From contig CM049313.1 of the NCBI GenBank assembly GCA_026874595.1, positions 52,625,659 to 52,689,658 on the forward strand: 64,000 nt of DNA, given 5' to 3'. Of this stretch, positions 35,711-47,571 are shown one piece after another. The position numbers and the translations under genes were made by a program. The stretch's first letter is position 1, and each line of letters begins with the position of its first letter. This DNA comes from Sipunculus nudus (lineage: Eukaryota; Annelida; Sipuncula; Golfingiida; Sipunculidae). The notes under the pieces were generated by a model. That model made no database searches, was not told the origin of the DNA, and saw nothing but the letters and a program-made list of their open reading frames with translations.

Positions 35711-36379
35711 AGTACTGTGAAGGTTGATGGTCGCAATGATTCTTCTAAATGCTCCAGAGGTGACAAGATGATCACCAAAAGCCTTCTTTAAAGTAAGGAT
35801 CCAGAATGTCATCATTGTTCAAGTTATTCTGTAACTCCATGAAATGCGCATATACTAAAAGTTGAGAATTTTCATTATGCTACATTCAGTTTCCGTTAAT
35901 AAAGGCTTTATATTATCAAAATTGAAAAGGTTCAAGAAAGCCATTTACATCACTTAAATACAGTTATCAGTTATATATCTGATTAAGATACATGTCACAT
36001 GATAGAACATTCTGAAAGTAGATAAAGCCATCAAGAATTTTTTTATACCGAAAATAAAATATCTTGACAGGGTGATTAATTGTTAGATGTACATGAATTT
36101 ATTTCTGTGGCGTATACTGAATAAAATGCTTTTTATTCGCGAATTTCAGAGGACTTTTTAGACAAATATGGATGTTCAGTACATCTGGACCGAAAGTAAT
36201 TTGAACACCACGGTATATAAAGCATTATATAAAGTAAACGAGAATATAAACAATGCCAGGGGAGGACCCAACAAGTGACCCATGGGTAATTACGCTCAGC
36301 TGACTTGGAAGAGATTCGCAAAAGGAAATTTTATCATCTGAATGGTAGTATATACCCATTCAACTGTAGCATCAAACAG

Positions 36380-37595
36380 ATTAACCAACAGGTCCAGATG
36401 GTGTCTGTATTTATAGAGAAAGAAATAGAGAAAAAATGCGTAAAATTTAAAAAAAAATCAGGTGGCTCCACCAGTCTGCAAAAACTAATAAAAACACTTA
36501 ATGGTCAATCTCTGCATTAGTTGTTCAGATACTTCAGCTTTTGTATCAAATTTAACATTATTCTGAGGGATACTTCGGGGTCCTATAGCTTGAAGGATAG
36601 AGGTAACAGAGACCTAATTTCAGGTTTCCACAAACCCTTTTTTATGGGCCTTCTTGTATAACAAGATGTACACCTTTTGATCAATATGTATGCCAAAAAT
36701 CATAACCATCAGTGTTGTAGTTATTGAGATGTTGCAGTTTGTTTTTATCACATTTTCTATTATTCTGGGGGGTGATTGGGAGCCCCACAGCTAAAAAAAT
36801 ATGGGTAACAGAGACCTTATTTCAGGTTTCCATGGAGATTTTTCATTGATCTCTCGCTGTGTCGAGAATGAAGATTCTAGATCCAGTCTTTACGAAAAGT
36901 GCCCTGTTAACAGATGTTCACATTTTAAAGGTCTCAAAAATAGAGAAAACAATTCCTAAAAAATCGAAAAAGACAGGTGGGGCCACCAGTCTGCAGAAAC
37001 TGATGAAATATCTCATGATCAATATGTATGCCAAAAATCATGACCATCAGTGATGTAGTTAATGAGATATTCAAGTTTTTGTATGAAATTTTTTATTTTT
37101 CTGGTGGGGGGGGGGGGGGTACTTTGGGGCCCCATAGCTCGAAAGATATGGGTAACAGAGATCTAATTTGGTTTCCAAGGAGGTTTTTCATGGACCTCTC
37201 AGAATGTCAAGAATTAAGATTCTAGGTCCAATCTTTACGATTTGTGCACTGTTAACATATGTTCACATTTTTAAAGGTCTCACAAATAAAAGAAAAAAAA
37301 ATCGCAAAAAAGTGAAAAATACAGGTGGCGCCACCAGTCTGCAGGAACTGATGGGTCATCTCATGATCAATATGTGTGCAAAAAATCATGACCATCAGTG
37401 ATGTAACTAAGGAGATATTGAAGTTTTTGTATGAATTTTTTTACTATTATTTGGGGGACTTTGGGGCCCCATAGCTCAAAGGATATGGGTAACAGAGACC
37501 TAATTTCTGGCTTCCAAGGAGATTTTTCATGGACCTCTCAGAATGTGAAGTTACAAGATTCTAGGTCTAACGGTGACGATTTGTGACTGGTTAAC
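36380..37595 (+). repeat. Tandem array of ~340-bp units (about four copies)
   Basis: Units are marked by TTTTTCAT(G/T)GACCTCTC at 36837, 37185 and 37521 (spacings about 348 and 336), by GG(T/G)GC.ACCAGTCTGCA, by ATGATCAATATG.(A/G)TGC, and by GGGTAACAGAGA(C/T)CTAAT. The first unit is less complete and more diverged. Units two and three keep one alignable frame with the peptide GGATSLQ(K/E)LM, but stops occur in every unit. Confidence 0.8.
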
Positions 37596-37640
37596 GATCA
37601 GACGGACGGCAAGACGGACGACGGACAAAGAGTGATCGCT
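37596..37640 (+). repeat. GACGGACGG-rich segment after the array
   Basis: CAGACGGACGGCAAGACGGA and neighbouring bases form an imperfect GACGGAC run. A complementary style of segment (CCGTCCGTCCGTT) occurs near 43425. Such runs are frequent in molluscan repeats (established impression, not tested here). Confidence 0.5.
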
Positions 37641-39399
37641 ATACCTCAAATGACTTACATTCAGCTGAGCTAAAAAACTAACATTCCTTTACCTAAAATA
37701 ACTCAAAACACATTAGCCTAGCGCAAAACTCTTCACATGAAACATATAGCTTTTATTATTATTTAACGACCAGAACATAAGGTGTAAAGTATCATTAATC
37801 TCAGCTTAATGTGTATATAGCTTTCAACTTTATAAAGAACCTGTCATTGATAAGACGTTGCTAAAAACTAGCTAAAATCAAATTGTTTTCCGATCGTATT
37901 TTAATTAAAGTTTTATTAACATTGGCGTACTATGATTTTAAATAATTTATGGTTGATCGTACGATTGTCAATTAAAATTACAAACCAACACAGCTAGTGA
38001 AAAAGTAATCCAAAATCCATGTTCAAGCGATATAGGACTTGAGGATTTGTATGATCTCTTAGCCGGTATACTTTGTCATTCCGAGGATAGCGACCACGTC
38101 CCCAGTAGTATCACCAGTAGGATAAATGCATATAGCCTGAATAGTTTCAGTCTCAAAGAACGTAATAAGAGAGCTCTGTGTCTTCTCCGGACAATCAGAT
38201 CAACCAAAAACCCAGTTACACAGGGCACGACCGGTAACGGAGGGTTGCTGTTTGAATCTTGGCCGGACATCTCTCGCAATGACATTAATTTATCGCTGAG
38301 TCCTCCTCCTCATGCAATTAACAGACACTGAGGCAGTGTCCTCAGGGGTAACGAGTCCTTGATGTGTTCAGTTATGATGTATAACTGATGTTGTTTTTAA
38401 TCCTCAGTTAGTTTAGGATCAGATGTTTCTTTACCTGACCTTGGTTTGTGCTTGGGATTTTGTATTCTTACTTAGGGAATAACCAGAGAGCACCATTTCG
38501 CCTCACAGAGAGTACGGCACCCAAGGTGGCTCTATCCGCAGGCGAAAACCACATAGCAGTCATGATCAGAGAGGTCTACACCATGCCATTTTGTCGTGAT
38601 TTGTGTAATGGCACAGGATAATATGTTACATATTCTGAACCATATATGCATAAACGTAAATTAAAAAAATGTTGCGATCAGCAAAAGTCAAATATTGTGG
38701 AAACATAATTTTTAGAATAATTCTTGTAAAGTCAGTGTTAATTTATTTCACTTCCTCTATGGAATCCTCGTATATGGTCTGGAAGCTAAAGTGTGTTAAC
38801 TTTTTGAAAGAAAGAAATTTACATGACAGAATTTTTTTTTAAAAAAGATGGCTCCACCTGCAGGTTCCAATTACATGATGTTTATATGAAGAGTAAGACT
38901 GCGAAATTTGATGAAGAAAGCAAAAGCGGTTTTAGAGATATATTGGTTTATATATTATGTATGAGCTTTCTGGACTCGGGTTTCGCAGTATAAGGGATAC
39001 ATAGTTTGCATAATCACAGTCGTGCACCACATCGTAAGGTGTAAGAGCAATAATACTGTTCCATTGACACTTGATCTTCCAGCAGGTACATAGGATGTAA
39101 AGACGGAATATCAATATACTTATTAATTTTTATTTTGGCAGTTTTCAGCACTTCTTTCTTTTCTCTATAGCACATCTTCTTTTTTTAGGAACCAGTAAAT
39201 AATCTAGTAGAAAAACCGAATTCCCTTGGACGGACCTTTGATCACATAGTGCATCAAGCCTACATGAAAATTTACTAATAGGAATTAATCGGCCTGTTTA
39301 GCGTCTATTCACACGTTGGCGGTTTAACCTTTAGCCTTTCACTAAACGCAACCATTCAGATGTCAAAATTTGTAACAGAAACTTTATTTTAACTACAAT
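37641..39399. other. Unassigned, no gene recognised
   Basis: A 94-codon + strand frame at 38047-38331 has no known motif. Otherwise AT-rich. Confidence 0.4.
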
Positions 39400-39511
39400 A
39401 GACCATTTTCAGTCACGTTAAGAAAATATCGATACATTAAAAACCATGTCGCGATATGCAATATACAAATTACCAGATATACCAAAATATCGATAATTTC
39501 GTACAGCCCTA
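39400..39511 (-). mobile_element. hAT-like terminus (TAGGGCTG end)
   Basis: Read on the minus strand from 39511 it begins TAGGGCTGTACGAAATTATC followed by repeated ATCGATATTTT-type motifs, the style of hAT miniature elements with TAGGGCTG(G) ends. The other end and a duplication were not located, so the copy is probably truncated. Confidence 0.4.
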
Positions 39512-41006
39512 CATGTAACTTAATTTATTAAGGCACCGCTCGCCATGGAAAATATAAGAAACAGCTCCCACGTCGTAACAGTAAAGCCTATGCTCCAAAG
39601 CCTAAGTGCACAGAAAAATTTGCTGAACAATTACTCCCATTACCAAGAATCCACCTAATTATAGGTTCCCTCAGTACAATATTCCATTCACAGTGGACAA
39701 AACTGCCTGTTGTCAGGATATTCTGAGATAAATAAAGTTAATACTAAAATTTAGCTTCTTTGCTTGACTCATCGTCGAAACTTTGCGATGCTTCTGTAGC
39801 TGGTGCTGCACTAATTTTGGCTATGATGACTAATGCTTGCAAAGCCCATCAGTTGTAAAATAAATTAATCAAAATACATGGTCTTTAGAAAAAACTAGTT
39901 CTTTCGATGGCTAGGTTTCATTTGCTGAAACTGCAGCAATAATGTTACAATATACCCCATACCGTCGACATTAGAAATGCTAGCACATTGCTCCTACACG
40001 ATGGTTGATGAACCACAGGTGAATGGCTTTAAGGACTGATGGACGGTGTCTCAAAACAAAACGTAAAAAGCCAGATGTAAGAATGTGAAAATTTAAGACA
40101 ATCATTTAAGCCAGATAAAAACATTGTATCACCGAAACGTTAAACTTGAATAATTATATTCAGAAATAAAATGTTTAACGTATTTTATTTACGAGGATTT
40201 AATTTTCAATATAATATTATAAACTGTTTTATTTAGTGAAAGTTATCCTATTAAAACCATATATGATGGTAATTCTAAAAAAAAAAAACTTGTTTTTCAT
40301 TCGGGTTATCTTTAGTTTGGACAAAATAATGTAATTTCACATATAGGAACAACCGAATCCAATCCTTTATTATATCGTTACGTCATTCCTACGGTAATGC
40401 ATGATACCTTCCGGAAATAACTTACTGCTGCAATGGCAACATATTTTGGCGCTAATGTCTGTGATACACTTCAATATATCATATATATTTATATGCATTT
40501 TTGTAGAATAAAATGAAGAAAACCGGGAATTGGCTTAAGCGATTTACAGTTATGAGACTTTGTTTGAATAAGTATAAATAAATTGCATATTTCATTATAA
40601 CTGAATGTGATAAAATACAAACACATTCATTCAACAAACATTTATTTTATTCAGAAGTATCAATATATTATAGAACTGCATATCTAATCTTATGTGAAAT
40701 GAAGCGTCACAGTACTTTGGCCAAAGTCAAAGTACTATGAAAAAGTAAGGGTTAAAACACGCTACAACTAAAGACATGCAATTAATTTTTTATCCACTAA
40801 AGAAAATAATATATGTTTTAATAAAAATAACAAAAAAATTGGAAAAATATAGTATATTCTATTCTTTTGGCAAATTGAAATGAAAGATAACAGTATCCGG
40901 CATTCCCAGATAGAAACTAACACATTTGACTGAACCATATTCTTGCCATTTTTCTTGTATATACGATTCTTTAAACAAGAGGTGATTTTCGCTTTGTCAT
41001 CGTTCA

Positions 41007-41010
<4 letters not shown>
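39512..41010. other. Unassigned AT-rich DNA, no gene recognised
   Basis: Only short frames, no clear repeats. Confidence 0.45.
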
Positions 41011-41051
<41 letters not shown>

Positions 41052-41073
41052 TCTTTTGTGTGTGTGTGTGTGT
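41011..41073. repeat. (TA)n then (TG)n compound microsatellite
   Basis: About 40 bp TA, a GTCTTT spacer, then about 18 bp TG. Confidence 0.95.
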
Positions 41074-41279
41074 TTAGCCTTATAATATTCAATATTCTTA
41101 ATCAAAACCAGTTTATGCATTACATCCAATAGCACAGAATGACGTATGATTAACAGGGATAAATATACGAAATGCCAATACAGAAAAAAAAACAAAAAAA
41201 ACTTTACAGTTCTCCAACACAAATTCTTGGAAAAACCTTAGATGACTCATCTACGTCAATGTGTTGGTTGCTCATGCAG

Positions 41280-41545
41280 GCATTACCAAGAATATTAAGC
41301 TGTTTACTAAGCGCACCTGTCAGCTGACACGAAAACACACACTGATTGGCGGAACCTCCCGACTCGTTCAAATAAATTTTCGTGACGCTGTTGACCCAAA
41401 TGCCTAGCTGACATTTGCAGGTGGCAAATTTGGCATGCTGGCCGGGCATGTGGACGACATGTAATCCACAAGGTCACGCGACGTTCACATATTGACAATA
41501 TGTCGTGACCGAGGTCAAATGTCATTTCCGTCTCACTGAGCATCA
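41280..41545 (+). repeat. Dispersed repeat, partner at 32330-32600
   Basis: See the partner for shared blocks. Contains two overlapping minus-strand frames judged non-coding. Confidence 0.6.
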
Positions 41546-41829
41546 TTTCCTTAAAAATGACATAGATGATTTTACTCAATGCAAACATGATATTATGTTG
41601 ATGCGTACTATACAACTAGACTTGTAACTGTCATACGATATAGTCGCGGATTATCACCTTCCCCCTGTTCTTCACGGCAGGGTATTCCCATTGACCTTAC
41701 CTTTTTATCTGTCTCTCATAGGTTGGAAGAGACTGTAGTTCTGTAAAACAGATGTGAAATTCTATCATTCTTGAGTTTTCATAAATCAGCTGAAAAAGAT
41801 AACTTCACGTTTTCGACATTTGTCAATTA

Positions 41830-42221
41830 TTAAAGGGGCCCAATCACCTATAGAGCATGTAGCGTTAACACGAAAAATAAATTCTCCCCTTTACAATAAA
41901 TCTGTACCTGCCATAATAATGCCTTGAAACTGATTGCTTACTCCTGTAAACGGGTGTTAAAAACAGTGAACCGGGCGCGATCGCAGATGTCAACTTTCAC
42001 AGTGCGTCAGGCCGTGTGCTGCGCGCTGCCCTTTCACGCGCCCTTGTTATGGTAAACAGAATGTGTTTACCAACACGCAGGGCTATAAAAAGTTGTTAAT
42101 CAGTCGTATGCGAGGAAATGAGAATGTTGGAATGGTTTTGTGGGATATTTTTGTATAAAGCAAAACTGAACTGATAGTGTGAAAAATAGGAATAATATTA
42201 CTCCTGATTATGTTCCTTTAA
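41830..42221. mobile_element. TTAA-flanked MITE (piggyBac-like target)
   Basis: The body 41834-42217 (384 bp) starts AGGGGCC and ends GTTCCT, a short imperfect inverted repeat. It lies between TTAA at 41830-41833 and TTAA at 42218-42221. TTAA duplications are the hallmark of piggyBac-type insertion. A diverged copy occurs at 13455-13915. The short inverted repeat keeps the superfamily tentative. Confidence 0.55.
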
Positions 42222-43800
42222 AATAACTGTTATCGCTACCAACCTTGCCACGGCACTGCTACATTGAAAATGGTACATGTCTGTGAAATGTTCAATATTC
42301 TAAATCAAACGTGCATACATGAGTTTATTTTGAGAAATCGAGAAATTTTGCATATTGATTCAATGACCTTTTAAAACTTTTGAAAGCTATGACAGGTATA
42401 AGATACAATACGGGATGGGACCTACCATGATTTTAAACAAAATTCCGACTGGTTTACATCTAAGGGCTCTTTCGCGAGGAACGATACCTCCATTACTTCT
42501 GTGTTGCTCGGGCCAAACTATCTTCGCCAAAGTACAGCGGGTACCAATTTTATAGGTCGTTTAGACATTCTCTCTAATTGTTTCCATGGCGGATCTGGAC
42601 GAAAGTTAAACGGTCATGAACCTCCCATTTCTCTGCACCACCAGAATGTCATTTTCAACGCACTTGTGAATTCAGCCATTAGAATTTTCCTAGAATATAT
42701 TTAGAGACCGAATTTGCCGTAAAATAATTTTAATAAACCAATGGTGGCCTCTAGCCTCAATAAACTGGAATGCTAGCTTTTTTTAAGAGGCCCATGCTTC
42801 CCTGACTAACTTGGCATTTTTAAATATAAAGTTGGTATGATTATATTACCATATATTATATAGCTACTAAGAGTTTAACCGAAACATGTAAGCTAAAGGA
42901 AAGACCAGAGCTTGCAAATTAGATTTGTTTTGGGCCGCTCCTTTATTAAAATATGTCTTCTTGATATTTATTTATAGATTTGATTTTAACTAAAACATCG
43001 ACACCTCGAACCAAATTGAGTTTTGTGGCCAAGAATCCGTGAACAGAATCAACAGCTTCCTAGTTCATCAAACTATAAGGAGTACGTTATATGTAAAGGC
43101 ACCTATAAGCATATATCGATTTCCCCTGAAATAAAACCATTGGATCCATACCTGTTTGTATGCACGGTCGATATACAGTAATATTATTGTCAGGACAAAT
43201 ATGTCATAGTCCTCTGTCATGGTGCAACGGTCAATATAATTATAGATACCTTCCAAGTCATACCTGAAGCAACCACAGAGACATGTGAAGGCCATGGTAC
43301 ACGTGTCGATGTGTTGGTGAATAAAAATCATTCCGGTGGCTTGGCGGGCCACTGCTGTTCATACGTCAGTCTGTGACAGGGCGTAATACCATAATACTGT
43401 AGTTCCCTTCGCCCGCCTGTCTTGCCGTCCGTCCGTTGTCAGTCTGCAAACGTTCAATACTGCCACGATAACTCATAGGGAATCAATGAATTTTCACGTA
43501 ACTCCCCATTAACTTTGCCAATAGAATATCTCACCAGTGGTCGATATGGGCCAAAATCCATGGCACATATATAATGAGGTTCGAGTTCACCAAGTTACTT
43601 TGTGGTGTCGCAGCAATAACGTACCAGGAATATTACGAGTTTGATTACATTGAAAAGAAATATTGATCATTATAATATTTCACCCAAATTTGTTTCCGGG
43701 AAAATCCATGCTTATAAAATGAGTTATGAGGTCAGCATACTTTGGTGACGTTGTGATGGATTAACAAACATCTGACGGATTTTCCTAAATCTCAATATAG
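42222..43800. other. Unassigned, no gene recognised
   Basis: Contains CCGTCCGTCCGTT near 43425 and short frames only. Confidence 0.4.
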
Positions 43801-44409
43801 ATATTAAACAATAGAGTTCCACCCTGAATAAAATCTCGGCAAAATTCACGAATATTATCTAATGAAGTCAGAGCTAGGTCACAGGCATACGACGGGTGGA
43901 TTATGCAACCTTGCTGTTGCATCGCGCTGCACGTGCGTAATTGATTGTACGTAATAGTGGTAGCCTGTTAGGAATCGATTTTTAAATATAATTTGATGAT
44001 TGAAAATAAAAAAAAATGATTGATTATAAGTCGAATTTTTAATGTTCTTTCTATATTACCTTGAAATATGCTGTATATAGAACTTATAATATTGAACACA
44101 GCAAAAAGTGTGACATGCACCTCGTTATTCATAATGAGACCATCAATCCATCCGCATCCAAGATCGACTTGCCGGACGATTGTTGGAACAAGATTCCGTT
44201 TAATGCTGTTCGATGGGAGTTTCTCCCCGAATCAAATCTCGGCAAAATTATTGGCAAGTGCATCGCGCTGCACGTGAATAATTGATTGTACATAATAGTT
44301 GGAGGCTGGAAGGAATTGGTTTCAAAATCATGATCGATGACTGAAAAATAAAAACGACGATGATGAATTATAAGTCCTTTTTATATTACCTTAAATTCTC
44401 TTGAATATG

Positions 44410-45494
44410 ACTGACTGACTTAGTTCGGCCCTCGAGCCAGTCACAGGTCTCCGGAAAATTCGGCCTACCCTGCCTCCCTCAGCAACGACACAGTTTGAGA
44501 GACTGAGTTGGTATAGAAGATACTGATGGAGTTGAATATCATAGTGTGTTACAGATGTCTCTTTTATTGTATGCAGCAGTCTTACATGTGTATGTGCAGC
44601 GCTAGCATTGACCGTTGCTATGGCGACATAGCCCGGCCCACGCGTGGAGTCTGACGTGTAAAAAGCGGTCATGCTAGTCTGGGGTTTCTCGCCTGGCCTA
44701 GCCGGGCCGGCCCACGTGTGAACCTTGATATGTAGAAACACAGCGTTCGTTGTTCTAGATGTTTCCAGTAACGTGTGTACTATTGGGTTCTTTGGATTGT
44801 TCGAGAAATGGAAAGTTCTCGGCTTGAGGGGATAAGTTATAAATAAGGGGCTGTGTTTTAGAGCAGAGAAAGAGGAGAGAGAAATATTCCAGCGGACATG
44901 GAAAAGTGTTAGTCAGTTGTGGTACCTATCCGATAATTCCAGTAATTTCAGGAATTCCACCAACACTATACAATTTAGTGCTGCCTGTCTCCAGTTTACT
45001 TTCAGGATTGTTACAAGAGCTTTACTTTGGACTATTTAAACTGTTTACGTTGATTATGGGTTTTAAAGGACTTGTCGCTGTGACAGTGGTGGTACCCAGT
45101 TACTGTACACTTTATTTATTACACTGTGTGGTTGTATTGATTTAGTGTATTGTAATGTTAGGGTTGTTTCAAGAATAAATTATTATTATATGATAACAAA
45201 AAAAAAAGAAACACTGACTTCTTTATTCATTACCTTTGACATTTCACGCTGCCTAGTGTTACAGAATCTGTTATTTTTTTATTTTCATAACAAAATTTAT
45301 GCTCATCATGACTACGTGATCTGTTGATATTAGGTTCTGTAACAAGTGAGAGAGGTGGAGGAACTGGGGAACCCGGAGAGAACCACTGACCTTGCACAGG
45401 CCAACACAACCAGCTCTCATGGCAGCACCTGGGAACGAACCCGGGTCGCCCGCGGAGAAGGCCAAGCGTTTTATCGCTTAGTTGTCTAGGCCCA
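44410..45494 (-). mobile_element. tRNA-derived SINE split by an LTR
   Basis: On the minus strand a B-box-like GGGTTCGTTCCC lies at 45431-45442 with a degenerate A box (AAGCGATAAAACG) further 5' near 45475. It is followed by GTTCTCTCCGGGTTCCCCAG and CCTCCACC, a motif widespread in invertebrate SINE bodies. The body is interrupted at 45345 by the LTR and resumes at 44546, ending in CTCGAGGGCCGAAC near 44430. Exact ends and target duplication are eroded. Confidence 0.6.
44543..45348 (+). mobile_element. Solo LTR, copy 3, with AGTG target duplication
   Basis: LTR body 44547-45344 (798 bp), starting TGTTACAGATG and ending TTCTGTAACA, flanked by AGTG (44543-44546 and 45345-45348). Sense is the + strand: TATAAATA at 44838-44845 and AATAAA at 45174-45179 give a plausible promoter and polyadenylation signal in U3-R order. 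A 79-codon frame (44906-45145) aligns with the minus-strand frame of copy 1 (shared SLLSGLLQELY), which may simply reflect DNA similarity. No internal retroelement sequence adjoins. Confidence 0.88.
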
Positions 45495-45689
45495 TCTGCT
45501 GTATATAGCACCTATAATATTGACAAAAATAAACAGTGTGACGTGTACATCGGCATTCATAATGAAACCATTAATCCATCCGCATCCAAGATCGACTTGT
45601 CGGACGATTGTTGGACCAATATTCCGTTTTGATGCTGTTCGATTCTCTGTGTTCGTACATATCTTATAGGACTAGATTCTTTGCATGTG

Positions 45690-45795
45690 CATACATAATC
45701 CCTTAAAATCGATTTTGCAATAATGAAATCGATTTTATCGATTTTGAACGAAAACGACCAATCATCGATTTAATCCTTAAATCGGCACAATACTA
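45690..45795 (-). mobile_element. Possible hAT-like terminus, ATCGATTTT-rich
   Basis: Read from 45795 on the minus strand: TAGTATTGTGCCGATTTAAG, then several ATCGATTT/AAATCGAT repeats. TAGTA differs from the YARNG consensus at the last position, so the call is weak. No partner end found. Confidence 0.3.
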
Positions 45796-46544
45796 GTTCA
45801 TACGTCATACATGTTTACTGTGAGAAAGTCATCTTCCTTCGCCGGCGCTATGTATCGACACCTTTATCGTGCCCTACAGAAGAGATATCTAATTAGGCAT
45901 GATAGAAGGGGGCCTGTAAGGTTTCACGATACGTTTCAAGGTTCATGTAATGTCATCATAACATTGGCCATACCTTACAAGTTAAACATGTAAACCGAAA
46001 AGATACTTAGCATTTAATTATATTCTAAATTGATAAAACAAATTAATGATGCCCTTATCATGTAAGTGGATTAATCCTTTATATAAGTAATCGTATCATA
46101 ATCTAATATATATAGATATTATATAATACATATATAATATATATAATCAAATAAAGTATTATCCCCTGCGTTTTTCCATTTGTGTCGTTTTTTCCGTCTT
46201 TGTATAAAATTATATAAAGGAGCTTAGTTGTTACAGTCCGGTTATGGCGTAAAATACAAGAAACCGCTTTAAATGTAACTCCAGTAGTTCATGATTTGTC
46301 AAACCATTCAACCTTTTTTTTCTTCGTGTGTCAAGATGACATGCCCTCTGTCCGATTTTCCAAATATAATAACAAGGTCATGCTATATGTTCCATTCAAA
46401 GTGCAAAAACACAGTTCACTTGTGAGCAGGCTTTGCGCTGGAATGGTACAACTGCAAAACCCAGAGTTGTGGAGGGTAAACTGCCACGCCACCAAAATGT
46501 ATATGTATACAGTGAGTGAAAGAACGGGTAAACTTTATGGCTGG

Positions 46545-46546
<2 letters not shown>

Positions 46547-46606
<60 letters not shown>
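46547..46606. repeat. (TA)n microsatellite
   Basis: About 60 bp of TA; inflates a 154-codon frame across it (46296-46760) into an IY repeat that is not a real protein. Confidence 0.95.
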
Positions 46607-46612
<6 letters not shown>

Positions 46613-47571
46613 GAGGTTTTTACGGTCCGTCCGCTTTGCGGGGTTATCTTTGGAAACTAAGTCCAAAAGCCGAGCTTCATTCACATTGCGCCTTCATGGA
46701 GTTAAAAGGTTATCCTCCAGTTCGGATGGTTTCGCATCCAAATCCCACAGGTACGGTTAACCCCAGGCCTGATAAACACCGCATATAAAATGAAAGAAAG
46801 CATATGCTACCGCATTGTCAAATGTTTACAATTTCGGTAGATAAACCGCAATTGCATTATTCAGATGGTTACTTGGAAGCTTAATGTCTGGTTAACGCTG
46901 AAATGCTTTTAAACTAGATAAGGAATGGTAGATAAAATTTCAAAAGTCCATAAAAAAATTTAAAAAGTCCATATTCAAATTTAAATTTGTTGCAATAATC
47001 ATCAAAAATATTGATTGATAAAGCTAAAGTCGCTAAAACTGAGAAGATGGCTCATGACTTATTCATGAAATGTAAAATATACCTAATTCCACATTTAAGA
47101 AGGCATTCATACACATTCACACATGTAGGGTGAGAGAGCAGTAAAGAGAAAGGAAGTTTGACCGTCCAAAATATCGATATAACGATACGAATTGACATTA
47201 TACATCGATATGATTCACAATATGTTTTGGATGCTATTTTTGTCCTGCGTCCCAATATCCGAGAGACAAAAGTTGATTAAAGTATATAAAAAAATATCAA
47301 ATGTTACGACTTTATTGCAAGGTATTGATATGAAAAATAAAAGGATGTACGTGTAAACGTATCGTTATGAGGATGTCACTTAATCCGAAGGCACCAATAA
47401 GTAGTTTACTTTCTGATAACCATGCGAGATAATTATTCTCTTAATATTTGGCATAGTGGTCAATATCCTTGCGTGTTTGCTGAATTACTGACCAGATGCA
47501 AACATGCCTCTGACGAGTTATCTATTTATATAATTTATTGGCATTTGTTTTTTTTTTCGTTTTTTTTCTGG
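46607..47571. other. Unassigned, no gene recognised
   Basis: Short ATCGATAT motifs near 47175 are hAT-like but no terminus is defined. Confidence 0.4.

Larger units (their letters stand above)
43801..45640 (+). repeat. ~341-bp tandem repeat interrupted by nested insertions
   Basis: ATCGCGCTGCACGTG recurs at 43921 and 44262 (341 bp apart), each followed by AATTGATTGTAC.TAATAG and TATATTACCTT. The second unit breaks off near 44400 and resumes at about 45495 with CTGTATATAG.ACCTATAATA, matching 44068 onward. The break is filled by a SINE holding a solo LTR. The segments 44068-44204 and 45495-45632 stay alignable codon by codon without indels (peptide HNETINPSASKIDL in both) before a frameshift. 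Confidence 0.75.

Noticed and set aside
43357-45808. Shared GTTCATACGTCA at 43357 and 45796 as target duplication of one large element
   Set aside because: The adjacent sequences do not form matching inverted ends, and a 12-base match in a window this size is expected by chance.
46296-46760. 154-codon + strand open frame, the longest in the window
   Set aside because: About 20 codons are an IY repeat from the (TA)n tract and the flanking peptides show no motif; a microsatellite without stops explains the length.
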